From TTA-H9 sp002071415 (lineage in GTDB: Bacteria > Bacteroidota > Bacteroidia > Bacteroidales > TTA-H9), in NCBI GenBank assembly GCA_035411425.1, contig DAONSX010000053.1, forward strand, positions 1-15,731: a stretch of DNA of 15,731 nt, read 5' to 3'. Positions 1 to 6,323 of this stretch are shown piece by piece; the stretch's first letter is position 1; each line of letters starts with the position of its first letter. The notes beneath the pieces are model-generated. The model was given only the letters and a program-made list of their open reading frames with translations. It made no database searches and had not been told where the DNA came from. Made by a program: the position numbers and the translations under genes.

Positions 1-2
1 AA

Positions 3-119
3 TTTAAAAACATTGATCTTACAATGCTGAATTCGATTGGTTTTTTTAACTTGATTGAGTTGGCTTTCTATGTATTTCTGGAGGAAGATATAATCTCTGT
101 TCCTCGTCCTGAATGTTGA
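3..119 (+). CDS. Possible C-terminal fragment of a gene entering from the left edge
   Basis: One plus-strand frame is open from the window edge to a TGA at 117-119, about 38 codons. The translation has a hydrophobic run followed by acidic residues and ends in SVPRPEC. If real, it is the tail of a gene convergent with yebC, with 24 bp between the two stops. I do not recognise the family. A frame of this length is only modestly unlikely by chance in AT-rich DNA, so the support is composition and position only. An inverted repeat (GAGGAA at 81-86, TTCCTC at 100-105) lies inside it. Confidence 0.22.
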   Translation, partial: FKNIDLTMLNSIGFFNLIELAFYVFLEEDIISVPRPEC

Positions 120-143
120 GATACAATGATATAGATAATCAGT

Positions 144-893
144 CTATTCGAAAGAGGCAAGAATTTCATCGGTGAGGCTCATATTGTGATATACATTCTG
201 AACATCATCGTCTTCTTCGAAAAGGTCGATTACCCTCAATAATTTCTTAGCAGTTTCTGGATCAACTTCTATCGTCGAGACAGGGATGCGTTGTAATTGG
301 GCATTTTCTGGGTCTATGTGAAGAGATTCGAGTTTTTTAATCATTGAGCCAAAATCTTCCATTGCTGTATTGATAGTCACGATCCCATTTTCTTCATCCA
401 CATCAATATCCTCGGCACCTGCGTCAATCACTTCGAGTTCGAATTCTTCCATATCTTTGATTTGAGATATTGGGATGGTGAAGATTCCTTTCCGTTCAAA
501 AATATGAGCCAGAGAACCATTGACGCCAAGACTACCACCAAATTTATTGAAAATGCTACGAATGTTCGATACCGTGCGCTGAACATTATCGGTAGTGCAT
601 TCTATGAAAACAGCAACGCCGCTGATGTAACCTTCGTAAGTGGTTTCCTGAAAATTGGCGGCATCCTTATCGGAACCTTTGTTGATGGCTCTTAGTATAT
701 TTTCTTTTGGCATGCTAACGCCCTTAGCATTAGCAATAGCAAGACGAAGCCGTGGATTCGATTCGGGATCAGGGCCATTTTCTTTGACAGCTACTGTGAT
801 TTCCTTGATGATCTTTGAAAACATTTTCGAGCGTTTCGTATCGAGCGCTCCTTTCTTTCTCTTAATCGTTGACCATTTATTATGACCTGACAT
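144..893 (-). CDS. yebC: YebC/PmpR (TACO1) family protein
   Basis: This is a 249-residue protein of the usual length for the YebC family. The N-terminus MSGHNKWSTIKRKKG is the family signature, close to the MAGHSKWANIKHRK of other bacteria. Further family landmarks are the basic KRSKMFSKIIKEI segment, the NPRLRLAIANAKGVSMPKEN loop (about residues 46-65) and the TDNVQRTVSNIRSIFNKFGG core (about 101-120). The acidic C-terminus is also typical. Members are cytoplasmic. They were first annotated as transcriptional regulators, and more recent work on bacterial and mitochondrial homologues supports a role in translation, relieving stalls at proline-rich stretches; which role applies here cannot be told from sequence. 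A Bacteroidota-type -7 element lies about 42 nt upstream. The gene appears monocistronic within the window. Confidence 0.95.
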   Translation of the reverse strand: MSGHNKWSTIKRKKGALDTKRSKMFSKIIKEITVAVKENGPDPESNPRLRLAIANAKGVSMPKENILRAINKGSDKDAANFQETTYEGYISGVAVFIECTTDNVQRTVSNIRSIFNKFGGSLGVNGSLAHIFERKGIFTIPISQIKDMEEFELEVIDAGAEDIDVDEENGIVTINTAMEDFGSMIKKLESLHIDPENAQLQRIPVSTIEVDPETAKKLLRVIDLFEEDDDVQNVYHNMSLTDEILASFE

Positions 894-934
894 AAAATGA
901 GTTATTAAAATGTTTTGAACGGAAAAATGGGATT

Positions 935-942
935 CAAAATTA
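935..942 (-). promoter_or_regulatory. Candidate Bacteroidota -7 element for yebC
   Basis: On the minus strand this reads TAATTTTG, a full match to the Bacteroidota -7 consensus TAnnTTTG, and would give a leader of about 35 nt. I see no good TTTG at the expected -33 distance (only a T-rich stretch), so this is a half-supported promoter. Confidence 0.4.
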
Positions 943-1100
943 CAAAAAAAATGGGTCGAGACTCATAAAGGCATTTATGAAGTGGAGGAATTTATATTTT
1001 ATATGTCTGTCTCCGTTTATGGGGCAGACGTATAAAGTTTGCCCTTTTTTAAATAATGGACTGCATACAATAAATTTGGCGTACAGTGTGCATTCAGCAT

Positions 1101-1375
1101 CTATTTATCCTTGTTCTCTTCTGGCACTTTTTGCTTCAATACAGCAAAATAGCAAAGATATATATCTGCCCTGTCTTTACTTGAAAGTTCGGAAGGAGGA
1201 TTTCTCTGGTTGGCAAACTGCTTTTCGCTGACAATTGAACATACCAAAAATAGTCTTCCTGCCCGAAAAGGTTGGAGCTCTATAACCGATTTTGGATGAT
1301 TATCAATGAGCCATCTTATAATTTTCCATATTCAAATTCCCTGGTTTGGGCTGTAGTAGAGGGGGGATTAATACA
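1101..1375 (-). pseudogene. Possible frameshifted gene remnant, family unknown
   Basis: On the minus strand a frame is open from 1331 to a TAG at 1103-1101 (76 codons) but has no ATG. It includes the stretches RWLIDNHPKSVIELQPFR and KDRADIYLCYFAVLKQK, which look protein-like. Just upstream, another frame is open from 1375 to a TAA at 1318-1316 and reads TTAQTREFEYGKL before that stop. Adding one A to the A4 run at 1322-1325 would join the two as EFEYGK-IIRWLID. That pattern fits a single-base deletion in a homopolymer, but a chance pair of open frames is quite possible. A third frame starting at an ATG near 1383 is also briefly open. I do not recognise any family. Confidence 0.2.
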
Positions 1376-1529
1376 TTATTGCTCATTCTTGTCTTGTTTT
1401 GTTAATTGAAGCTAAGTCGATATTCCATGATTTTAAAATCTGAATGAATATTACTGTATCATATAAAGATAAAAGATCGCAGATCCGAAATTTTCATCAT
1501 GATATTGTATGGTAAAGTCTAAAGTCGAA

Positions 1530-1558
1530 ATGAGCGCCGGGCTTTGCCCAGCGCTCAT
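1530..1558 (-). terminator. Rho-independent-like terminator after hcp
   Basis: On the minus strand this forms an 8-bp stem (ATGAGCGC with GCGCTCAT), one T-G wobble, a further 4-bp GGGC/GCCC stem and an AAA loop, 13 pairs in all. It lies 20 nt past the hcp stop. The following sequence is only moderately U-rich. On the plus strand the wobble becomes a C-A mismatch, which favours action on minus-strand transcripts. Confidence 0.85.
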
Positions 1559-1578
1559 AAACATTCAACATTTCAAAC

Positions 1579-3219
1579 TCAGCTTAAAAATAACTCCAAA
1601 TCCTCATCAACAGTCCCTATTGGGCTTATTCCAAAATTATCTACCAATACCTTAGCTATATTCGGTGATAAAAATGCCGGCAAGGTCGGTCCAAGATGAA
1701 TGTTCTTCACTCCAAGTGAAAGTAATGCCAGAAGAACAATTACGGCCTTTTGTTCATACCATGCAATATTATAAGCTATAGGAAGCTGGTTAATATCTTC
1801 CAATCCAAAAATTTCCTTCAACTTGAGGGCAATCATGACCAAGCTGTACGAATCATTACACTGTCCTGCATCGAGCATTCGTGGAATTCCGTTTATATCC
1901 CCAAGAGACAGTTTGTTGTAGCGATATTTAGCACAACCTGCCGTAAGTATTACTGTATCTTTGGGGAGTTTTTGGGCAAATTCTGTGTAATATTCCCTGC
2001 TCTTGAGCCTTCCATCGCATCCGGCCATGACAAAGAATTTTCTGATGGCACCAGATTTTACAGCTTCTACGATTTTATCGGCAAGTGCAAAAACCTGTTC
2101 ATGAGCAAAACCTCCTGTAATTTCACCTTGTTCGATTTCAACGGGAGGTTTGCAATTTTTTGCATGTTCGATAATCTCACCGAAATCTTTGGGCTTCCCG
2201 GCTATACGATCAGGAATATGCTTGAAGCCCTGATGGCCAGCTGCACCAGTAGTATAAACCCGATTGGAATAAGTAGAAGTGGAACGTGGCGGTACTATGC
2301 AATTTGTGGTAAACAGAATAGGACCGTTGAAAGTTTCGAATTCTTCATTCTGTTTCCACCACGAACCGCCATAGTTGCCCACAAAATGCCTATATTTCTT
2401 GAATTCTGGATAATAATGTGCAGGCAGCATTTCGCTATGTGTATAGACATCGATACCTGTTCCTTCTGTCTGTGCAAGTAACTCTTCTATATCTTTCAGG
2501 TCGTGACCGCTGATGAGAATACCTGGATTTTTTCCAACACCAATGTTTACTTTCGTTATTTCGGGATTCCCATAACGAGTAGTATTTGCCCTATCGAGCA
2601 ACGACATGGCCAAAACTCCATGCCTTCCACATTCTAAAATAAGAGAAGTGAGTTCATCTAAACTAAGATTGGGATTCAATGTAGCTTTCAATCCTTCTTC
2701 AAGAAAAGAAAACAGGGCTTCATCTTCAAATTCAAGATTCATTGCATGTTCAGTGTAGGCCGACATACCTTTTAAACCATATATCAACAGCTCATGCAAT
2801 GAACGAATATCTGGATCCTCGGTTTTCAAAACGCCTACCTGTTTCGCAATAATCTCATATTTATCCTCTACAGCCAACCATGTGGCTGCATCATGATCGG
2901 AAAACTCGGGATGCAATCCCAATTCATTTGCACGAACCTTCAGTCTGTCACGAATTTGCAATCCTTTTGTAATGCGCTCACGTATGGCATCAGCATCAAA
3001 ATTGGCATTAGTAATCGTAACAAACATTCCTTCGACCAAAAAGCGATTGGGAAGGTTCTTTTCTCCCGCTCTACGTAAGGCAGAACTATAAATCGCTATG
3101 CCCTTCAATACAAATAACAAAAGATCTTGAAGATTAGCAACTTGAGGCGTTTTGCCACAAATTCCTTTTACTGTACATCCTACCCCTTTGGTAGCTTCCT
3201 GACATTGAAAACAAAACAT
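1579..3219 (-). CDS. hcp: Hydroxylamine reductase / hybrid cluster protein
   Basis: This 546-residue protein carries every known Hcp ligand. The N-terminal cysteines 3, 6, 15 and 21 (C-x2-C-x8-C-x5-C) give the strict-anaerobe-type [4Fe-4S] site. The hybrid 4Fe-2S-2O cluster ligands are His239, Glu263, Cys307, Cys401, Cys429, Cys454 and Glu489. As I recall the Desulfovibrio vulgaris numbering, each of these hybrid-cluster ligands sits exactly five residues earlier, so the fold should be intact. Hcp reduces hydroxylamine in vitro and is a high-affinity NO reductase in Escherichia coli; it acts in the cytoplasm. The start is set at the ATG of MFCFQCQEAT because Hcp proteins begin there. The frame stays open 45 codons further up to 3354, with another ATG at 3288, but that part has no Hcp similarity. 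It is the last gene of the Rrf2-cupin-hcp group, and a palindrome lies in its leader. Confidence 0.96.
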   Translation of the reverse strand: MFCFQCQEATKGVGCTVKGICGKTPQVANLQDLLLFVLKGIAIYSSALRRAGEKNLPNRFLVEGMFVTITNANFDADAIRERITKGLQIRDRLKVRANELGLHPEFSDHDAATWLAVEDKYEIIAKQVGVLKTEDPDIRSLHELLIYGLKGMSAYTEHAMNLEFEDEALFSFLEEGLKATLNPNLSLDELTSLILECGRHGVLAMSLLDRANTTRYGNPEITKVNIGVGKNPGILISGHDLKDIEELLAQTEGTGIDVYTHSEMLPAHYYPEFKKYRHFVGNYGGSWWKQNEEFETFNGPILFTTNCIVPPRSTSTYSNRVYTTGAAGHQGFKHIPDRIAGKPKDFGEIIEHAKNCKPPVEIEQGEITGGFAHEQVFALADKIVEAVKSGAIRKFFVMAGCDGRLKSREYYTEFAQKLPKDTVILTAGCAKYRYNKLSLGDINGIPRMLDAGQCNDSYSLVMIALKLKEIFGLEDINQLPIAYNIAWYEQKAVIVLLALLSLGVKNIHLGPTLPAFLSPNIAKVLVDNFGISPIGTVDEDLELFLS

Positions 3220-3326
3220 CTCAGGTCTGGAATTCGATAGATGGTTTCCTTCGGTTTCTTCTAACCGTAAATAATGAATAAAACTCATAGCATTAAAGTT
3301 TGAAGTTAAAATAATTGAACGATTAA

Positions 3327-3344
3327 GTTTATAAACGTTTATAC
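3327..3344. promoter_or_regulatory. Candidate operator palindrome upstream of hcp
   Basis: TATAAACGTTTATA at 3330-3343 is a perfect 14-bp palindrome. It overlaps a second perfect palindrome, GTTTATAAAC at 3327-3336, so GTTTATA is repeated with a 10-bp period, one helical turn. It lies 20 bp past the cupin stop and 110 bp before the hcp start, a likely place for a regulator to control hcp separately from the cupin. Binding by the Rrf2 protein encoded next door is an inference. An FNR/HcpR-type factor is the main alternative, although the site is not a TTGAC-type box. Confidence 0.4.
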
Positions 3345-3363
3345 ATAAGATCAATCAAAAGAA

Positions 3364-3693
3364 TCAACGCTCAATCATGGTTAAAAGCATTTTGAATCTA
3401 TCGGGTGCATTCACTGCATGTGCGATTCCAGCGGGCATGATAATAGAATCGCCAGCTTTTAGCATAAAAGATTTTCCATTGATAATGATCTCAGCTTCCC
3501 CTTCGATAACCTGCACAAGGGCATCGAAAGGCGCCGAATGCTCACTCAAGCGCTGACCCTGGTCGAACGCAAACAAGGTAATCGTTCCCGATGATTTGTC
3601 AATCACCACTTTACTCACGATTCCTTCTTTTGAATACTCTACTTTTTGGGTAAATTGCATGATTTCACCAGCAGAAAATAACGTGTTTCCCAT
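3364..3693 (-). CDS. Small single-domain cupin protein
   Basis: This 109-residue protein is a single cupin barrel. Motif 2 is clear at residues 81-95 (GDSIIMPAGIAHAVN, with the metal-type His92). Motif 1 (about 46-65) keeps only His52 of the usual H-x-H pair: the second His position is Ala54 and no Glu follows at the usual spacing, so metal binding may be weak or altered. ATG at 3660 (residue 12) is a second possible start and would remove a short N-terminal tail. The gene stands between an Rrf2 regulator and hcp on the same strand, so a role in the same nitrosative or redox response is likely. Its substrate, ligand or enzymatic activity cannot be named. It has no signal peptide and is probably cytoplasmic. 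Confidence 0.85.
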   Translation of the reverse strand: MGNTLFSAGEIMQFTQKVEYSKEGIVSKVVIDKSSGTITLFAFDQGQRLSEHSAPFDALVQVIEGEAEIIINGKSFMLKAGDSIIMPAGIAHAVNAPDRFKMLLTMIER

Positions 3694-3698
3694 TTTTG

Positions 3699-3729
3699 TT
3701 ATAATTAATTGTTATTTAATTGATTATAA
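3699..3729. promoter_or_regulatory. Imperfect inverted repeat just upstream of the cupin gene
   Basis: TTATAATTAATTG at 3699-3711 and TAATTGATTATAA at 3717-3729 form an inverted repeat with 11 of 13 positions paired around a 5-bp centre. It begins 5 bp upstream of the cupin ATG. The position suits an operator, but the arms are almost entirely A and T, so chance is a serious alternative. Confidence 0.25.
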
Positions 3730-3802
3730 TACAACTTTCTTTCTTTTTCATTCTGAGAAAATTTTCCTAAAATTGAAAAATTTGATTTCAATCCATTGCT
3801 TA

Positions 3803-3814
3803 ATAACGTGTTAT
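3803..3814. promoter_or_regulatory. Inverted repeat ATAAC-GT-GTTAT in the Rrf2-cupin gap
   Basis: The arms ATAAC and GTTAT are perfectly complementary around a GT spacer. The core resembles the AAAC/GTTT core of the palindrome before hcp. It lies about 110 bp upstream of the cupin. A minus-strand -7-like element, TATATTTG (3855-3862), sits further upstream, so the repeat could fall in the transcribed leader. The support is symmetry and position only. Confidence 0.25.
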
Positions 3815-3922
3815 AAATTTTTTTATATTTATAATAATTCGGTATTTCAATACGCAAATATATAAAATATTCAATTACCAAACGATTTTGAAAATTTATT
3901 TAGAAAAATTAAACTTCGTGAT

Positions 3923-4321
3923 TTAAAGAAAGTCCGATAGTTTTTTCCGAGCGAAATAATCTTTGATTAAATAAGTTGCTTCGTGAATAGTACCTTCCAT
4001 AAGACAGCTTCCCATGGGGCAAATTTTATTTCCCACAGGGCATTCCAAAAGTTCGATTGGTCCTTCTATACATTCGTAAATGTCGAGCAGTGAAATTTCA
4101 TTGGCAGATTTGTTCAATACAAAGCCTCCCGAAGGCCCGCGGGCTGATTTCACAAATCCTCCCTTCACAAGGCGCTGCATGACTTTAGCCAGATGATTAC
4201 GTGAAGAATGCATTCGCTGAGCCATAAGTTGAGCATTGATGGTATTGCCTGAACGTCCAATGATTACCATAGCATGTATTGCCAATGAGGCTGCTTCCGA
4301 AAGGGTGACAACTTTACTCAT
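3923..4321 (-). CDS. Rrf2-family transcriptional regulator, NsrR/IscR-like
   Basis: This 132-residue protein has the Rrf2 architecture: an N-terminal winged helix-turn-helix (about residues 8-70, with SSRNHLAKVMQRL as recognition helix and RGPSGGF as wing), then a C-terminal helix. Three cysteines, Cys94, Cys101 and Cys106 (C-x6-C-x4-C), sit where NsrR and IscR bind an iron-sulphur cluster; Cys84 is a fourth. It is therefore probably a cluster-sensing repressor responding to NO, redox state or iron-sulphur status. Linkage to hcp, a known NsrR/HcpR target in other bacteria, favours NO sensing. The spacing differs from the usual C-x5/7-C-x5-C, so the exact signal is uncertain. A -7-like TAAATTTG lies 41 bp upstream of the ATG. 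A 229-bp gap to the cupin gene suggests that gene also has its own promoter. Confidence 0.92.
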   Translation of the reverse strand: MSKVVTLSEAASLAIHAMVIIGRSGNTINAQLMAQRMHSSRNHLAKVMQRLVKGGFVKSARGPSGGFVLNKSANEISLLDIYECIEGPIELLECPVGNKICPMGSCLMEGTIHEATYLIKDYFARKKLSDFL

Positions 4322-4361
4322 TCGAATGAAAAATGAAAATGAATGATAGTAATTCTGTACA

Positions 4362-4369
4362 CAAATTTA
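4362..4369 (-). promoter_or_regulatory. Candidate -7 element for the Rrf2 gene
   Basis: The minus strand reads TAAATTTG, matching TAnnTTTG. A TTG occurs 23 nt further upstream (4393-4395), a slightly long spacing for the -33 box. The predicted leader is about 34 nt. Confidence 0.35.
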
Positions 4370-4636
4370 CACACAAGGGAGAAATTTTGAGTCAATTCTG
4401 CTTACGTAAGTATATATTTAATTGATTCACAGCAGTATAAATTTCTTAAAAAATGATATTAGATGGAAATCTTACTTCTGCATTTGAGAATCGGAAGCGG
4501 AGCACTTAAATGATTTATCTTGGAATAAGATTAAAAAGATGAGCCGAAACGATTTACGATGTCCTTTATCACGATAATTCATTTTAATCGTCTCAGATTC
4601 TCCTATTAAAAAGCTCAAAATTTTTTTATATTTATT

Positions 4637-4750
4637 ATGAATCATTCAGATCATTTGTTTGGGTATTGGGTGTTTCTGATGGAACACAAAAGCAGTTTAC
4701 CGGTATTGAGGAGGCACAACCGCCATAGGGAGGAAATTTCATTTTTCTAA
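4637..4750 (+). CDS. Possible 37-residue small ORF, unknown
   Basis: An ATG at 4637 opens a frame of 37 residues ending in TAA at 4748-4750. The product would have an aromatic, hydrophobic start (HLFGYWVFLM) and a basic, histidine-rich second half (LRRHNRHREE). It lies in the region just before the TPR gene on the same strand. No family is recognised and no ribosome binding site is evident. It may equally be non-coding leader DNA. Confidence 0.15.
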   Translation: MNHSDHLFGYWVFLMEHKSSLPVLRRHNRHREEISFF

Positions 4751-4770
4751 GTTTTCCTCGGGATTTTGTG

Positions 4771-4778
4771 TAAGTTTG
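4771..4778 (+). promoter_or_regulatory. Candidate -7 element for the TPR-aroE unit
   Basis: TAAGTTTG matches TAnnTTTG. Transcription would begin about 12 nt before the TPR ATG at 4797. The expected -33 TTTG is not clear, only a TTTT at 4752-4755. Confidence 0.35.
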
Positions 4779-4796
4779 CAATGTATTTTTTGAACT

Positions 4797-6257
4797 ATGA
4801 GAGACGATTTTGAAGAAGAGGATGATAGAGATGAATTGTCGGAGCTCTTAGATCGTTTTGAGAAGATGATGGAGGAGCAGGTGGAATATTTTTTTGATGC
4901 AGAAGATTTCGAGGACATCATCGACTATTATCTCGAACAGCATGATAGCCCGCGAGCCCAGGCAGCAATTGAGGCAGCTCAGCATCAGTATCCTTACAAT
5001 AGCATATTCGAGCTGAAAAAAGCTCAACTTTTGGCTTCTACCAATCAGGAAGAGAAGGCGCTCAAAATTCTTTCACGATTGGAACGGATTTTTCCCAATA
5101 ATTTCGAGATTCATTATACTCGCAGTTTTATTTATAGCAAATTAAGCCAGCACAAGCTAGCTATCAAAGAATTGAAAAAAGCCCTGAAACTTACTGACAA
5201 TCCTTATGAAATATTAGTTACTTTAGCTTTCGAGCATGAAAAAATCTGGGAATATGAGGAAGCCATTCGACAGTTGGAAAAAGCGCTCGAATACGACTCG
5301 ACCGAAGAAACCATCATCAATGAGCTGGCATCATTTTACGACATGGCTGAGAATCTTGATAAAGGCGTAAGTTATTTTCAAAAGTTCGTTGAGAAAAATC
5401 CATATAATGTTCCTGGCTGGTTCAATCTGGGAATTTTATACAATAAGCTGAGTCTGTATGAAAAAAGCATCGAGGCTTTTGATTTTGCCATTGCCATAGA
5501 CCCCGAATATTCGCCTGCATATTTCAACAAGGGAAATGCTTATGCCAGTGCTAGCATGTATGAAAAGGCCATCGAAACTTACAGAGAAAGTTTACAACAC
5601 GAGGCTCCTGATGCGAATGCCTATTGTTGTATAGGCGAATGTTATCAAAAGCTCCAAAACTATGATGATGCGCTCTTTTATTTTAAATTGGCTACTAAAC
5701 TCGATACCGAGACTTATTATGCCTGGTACGGAATAGCCTGTATTCATTATTTGCAGGGAAATTTAAAACCTGCATTGGTTTATGTACAAAAAGCCCTCCA
5801 TTATTTCGAAGAGTTCGAAAGAATAAAGTACCTCGAAGGGGATATTTTCATGGCGTTGGGAAAATATGACAAAGCTATTGATACATACAATCGGGTGGCA
5901 GCGAATATACCAAAAAATCATGATATCTGGTTTGACCTTGCTTCGGCCTTCGATGCCATCAATGATTCAGCTTCGGCCATTTCTGTTTTGAAGGAAGGTT
6001 GCTCTTATCATCACAATGAAAATATCGACCTGCTCTATTATTGTATTGAATACATCATCGAGCATGATTCTGTGGCTCATGCCCTCCCTTATATAAAAAT
6101 AGCCTACCCGTTACAACCATCCATCATCGAAATCCTTTTCATGAAATTTCCCATGCTAAAGAACAATAAAGAATACTTGTCTTTCCTCAATTCCCTGTTT
6201 GATAAAGGCGATAATTCAATCTCTGAAAAAGACGATTCTTCACCTTCAATAAATTGA
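4797..6257 (+). CDS. Tetratricopeptide repeat protein
   Basis: This 486-residue protein has a very acidic start (residues 4-14 almost all Asp or Glu) followed by about ten degenerate TPR helix pairs from roughly residue 55 to 440. The clearest repeats are near 204-270, with PGWFNLGILYNKLSLYEKSI and PAYFNKGNAYASASMYEKAI. A short polar tail rich in Asp, Ser and Lys ends it. There is no signal peptide or membrane segment, so it is probably a cytoplasmic scaffold that binds other proteins. Its partner cannot be predicted. The ATG was chosen because it lies just below a -7-type element and no earlier in-frame start is attractive. aroE follows 66 bp later on the same strand with no clear promoter of its own, so the two are probably co-transcribed; a shikimate-pathway role for the TPR protein does not follow from that. 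Confidence 0.9.
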   Translation: MRDDFEEEDDRDELSELLDRFEKMMEEQVEYFFDAEDFEDIIDYYLEQHDSPRAQAAIEAAQHQYPYNSIFELKKAQLLASTNQEEKALKILSRLERIFPNNFEIHYTRSFIYSKLSQHKLAIKELKKALKLTDNPYEILVTLAFEHEKIWEYEEAIRQLEKALEYDSTEETIINELASFYDMAENLDKGVSYFQKFVEKNPYNVPGWFNLGILYNKLSLYEKSIEAFDFAIAIDPEYSPAYFNKGNAYASASMYEKAIETYRESLQHEAPDANAYCCIGECYQKLQNYDDALFYFKLATKLDTETYYAWYGIACIHYLQGNLKPALVYVQKALHYFEEFERIKYLEGDIFMALGKYDKAIDTYNRVAANIPKNHDIWFDLASAFDAINDSASAISVLKEGCSYHHNENIDLLYYCIEYIIEHDSVAHALPYIKIAYPLQPSIIEILFMKFPMLKNNKEYLSFLNSLFDKGDNSISEKDDSSPSIN

Positions 6258-6264
6258 GATAATT

Positions 6265-6309
6265 ACTTCCATGCGGCTCGATTCGTTCGAACGAAAATCT
6301 ATTGGAAGT
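6265..6309. repeat. Nested inverted repeat between the TPR gene and aroE
   Basis: The outer arms ACTTCCA (6265-6271) and TGGAAGT (6303-6309) are perfectly complementary. Inside them TTCGTTCGAACGAA (6282-6295) is a perfect 14-bp palindrome with a centre only 1.5 bp off that of the outer arms. Together they fill most of the 66-bp gap and end 14 bp before the aroE ATG. No U-tract follows, so it is not a standard terminator. It could be an mRNA processing or attenuation hairpin, or a DNA binding site. Confidence 0.6.
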
Positions 6310-6323
6310 CTTTTCATAATACA

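Larger units (their letters stand above)
894..1529. other. 636-bp region with no confident gene
   Basis: Apart from the yebC promoter element there is no recognisable gene here. Two weak coding possibilities overlap each other. A plus-strand frame at 977-1231 (84 codons, start ATG) has no recognisable motif. A minus-strand frame at 1331-1101 lacks a normal start codon and is listed separately as a possible remnant. The rest is AT-rich with many stops in all frames. I see no tRNA-like cloverleaf and no repeat pair. Confidence 0.5.
4322..4796. other. 475-bp divergent intergenic region
   Basis: It separates the Rrf2 gene (minus) from the TPR gene (plus) and should hold both promoters. A 10-bp palindrome CTTACGTAAG is at 4401-4410. 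A weak inverted repeat pairs TGAG (4540-4543) plus ACGATT (4549-4554) with AATCGT (4586-4591) plus CTCA (4592-4595). A 37-codon open frame is at 4637-4750. TAAGTTTG at 4771-4778 matches the -7 consensus 18 bp before the TPR start. No tRNA or recognisable structured RNA was seen. Confidence 0.5.

Noticed and set aside
3..119. Acyl carrier protein C-terminus at the left edge
   Set aside because: The NSIGF segment recalls an acyl carrier serine motif, but the distance to the following acidic segment is too long and the Asp before Ser is missing.
977..1231. 84-codon plus-strand frame in the yebC-hcp gap
   Set aside because: No motif, unusual composition and no promoter; it overlaps an equally open antisense frame.
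1750..2481. 243-codon plus-strand frame inside hcp
   Set aside because: Antisense shadow of a gene whose every catalytic ligand is in place; the translation has no protein-family look.
3327..3344. The palindrome before hcp as a terminator for the cupin transcript
   Set aside because: The stem is AT-rich with no loop and no following U-tract, so it would not fold stably as RNA.
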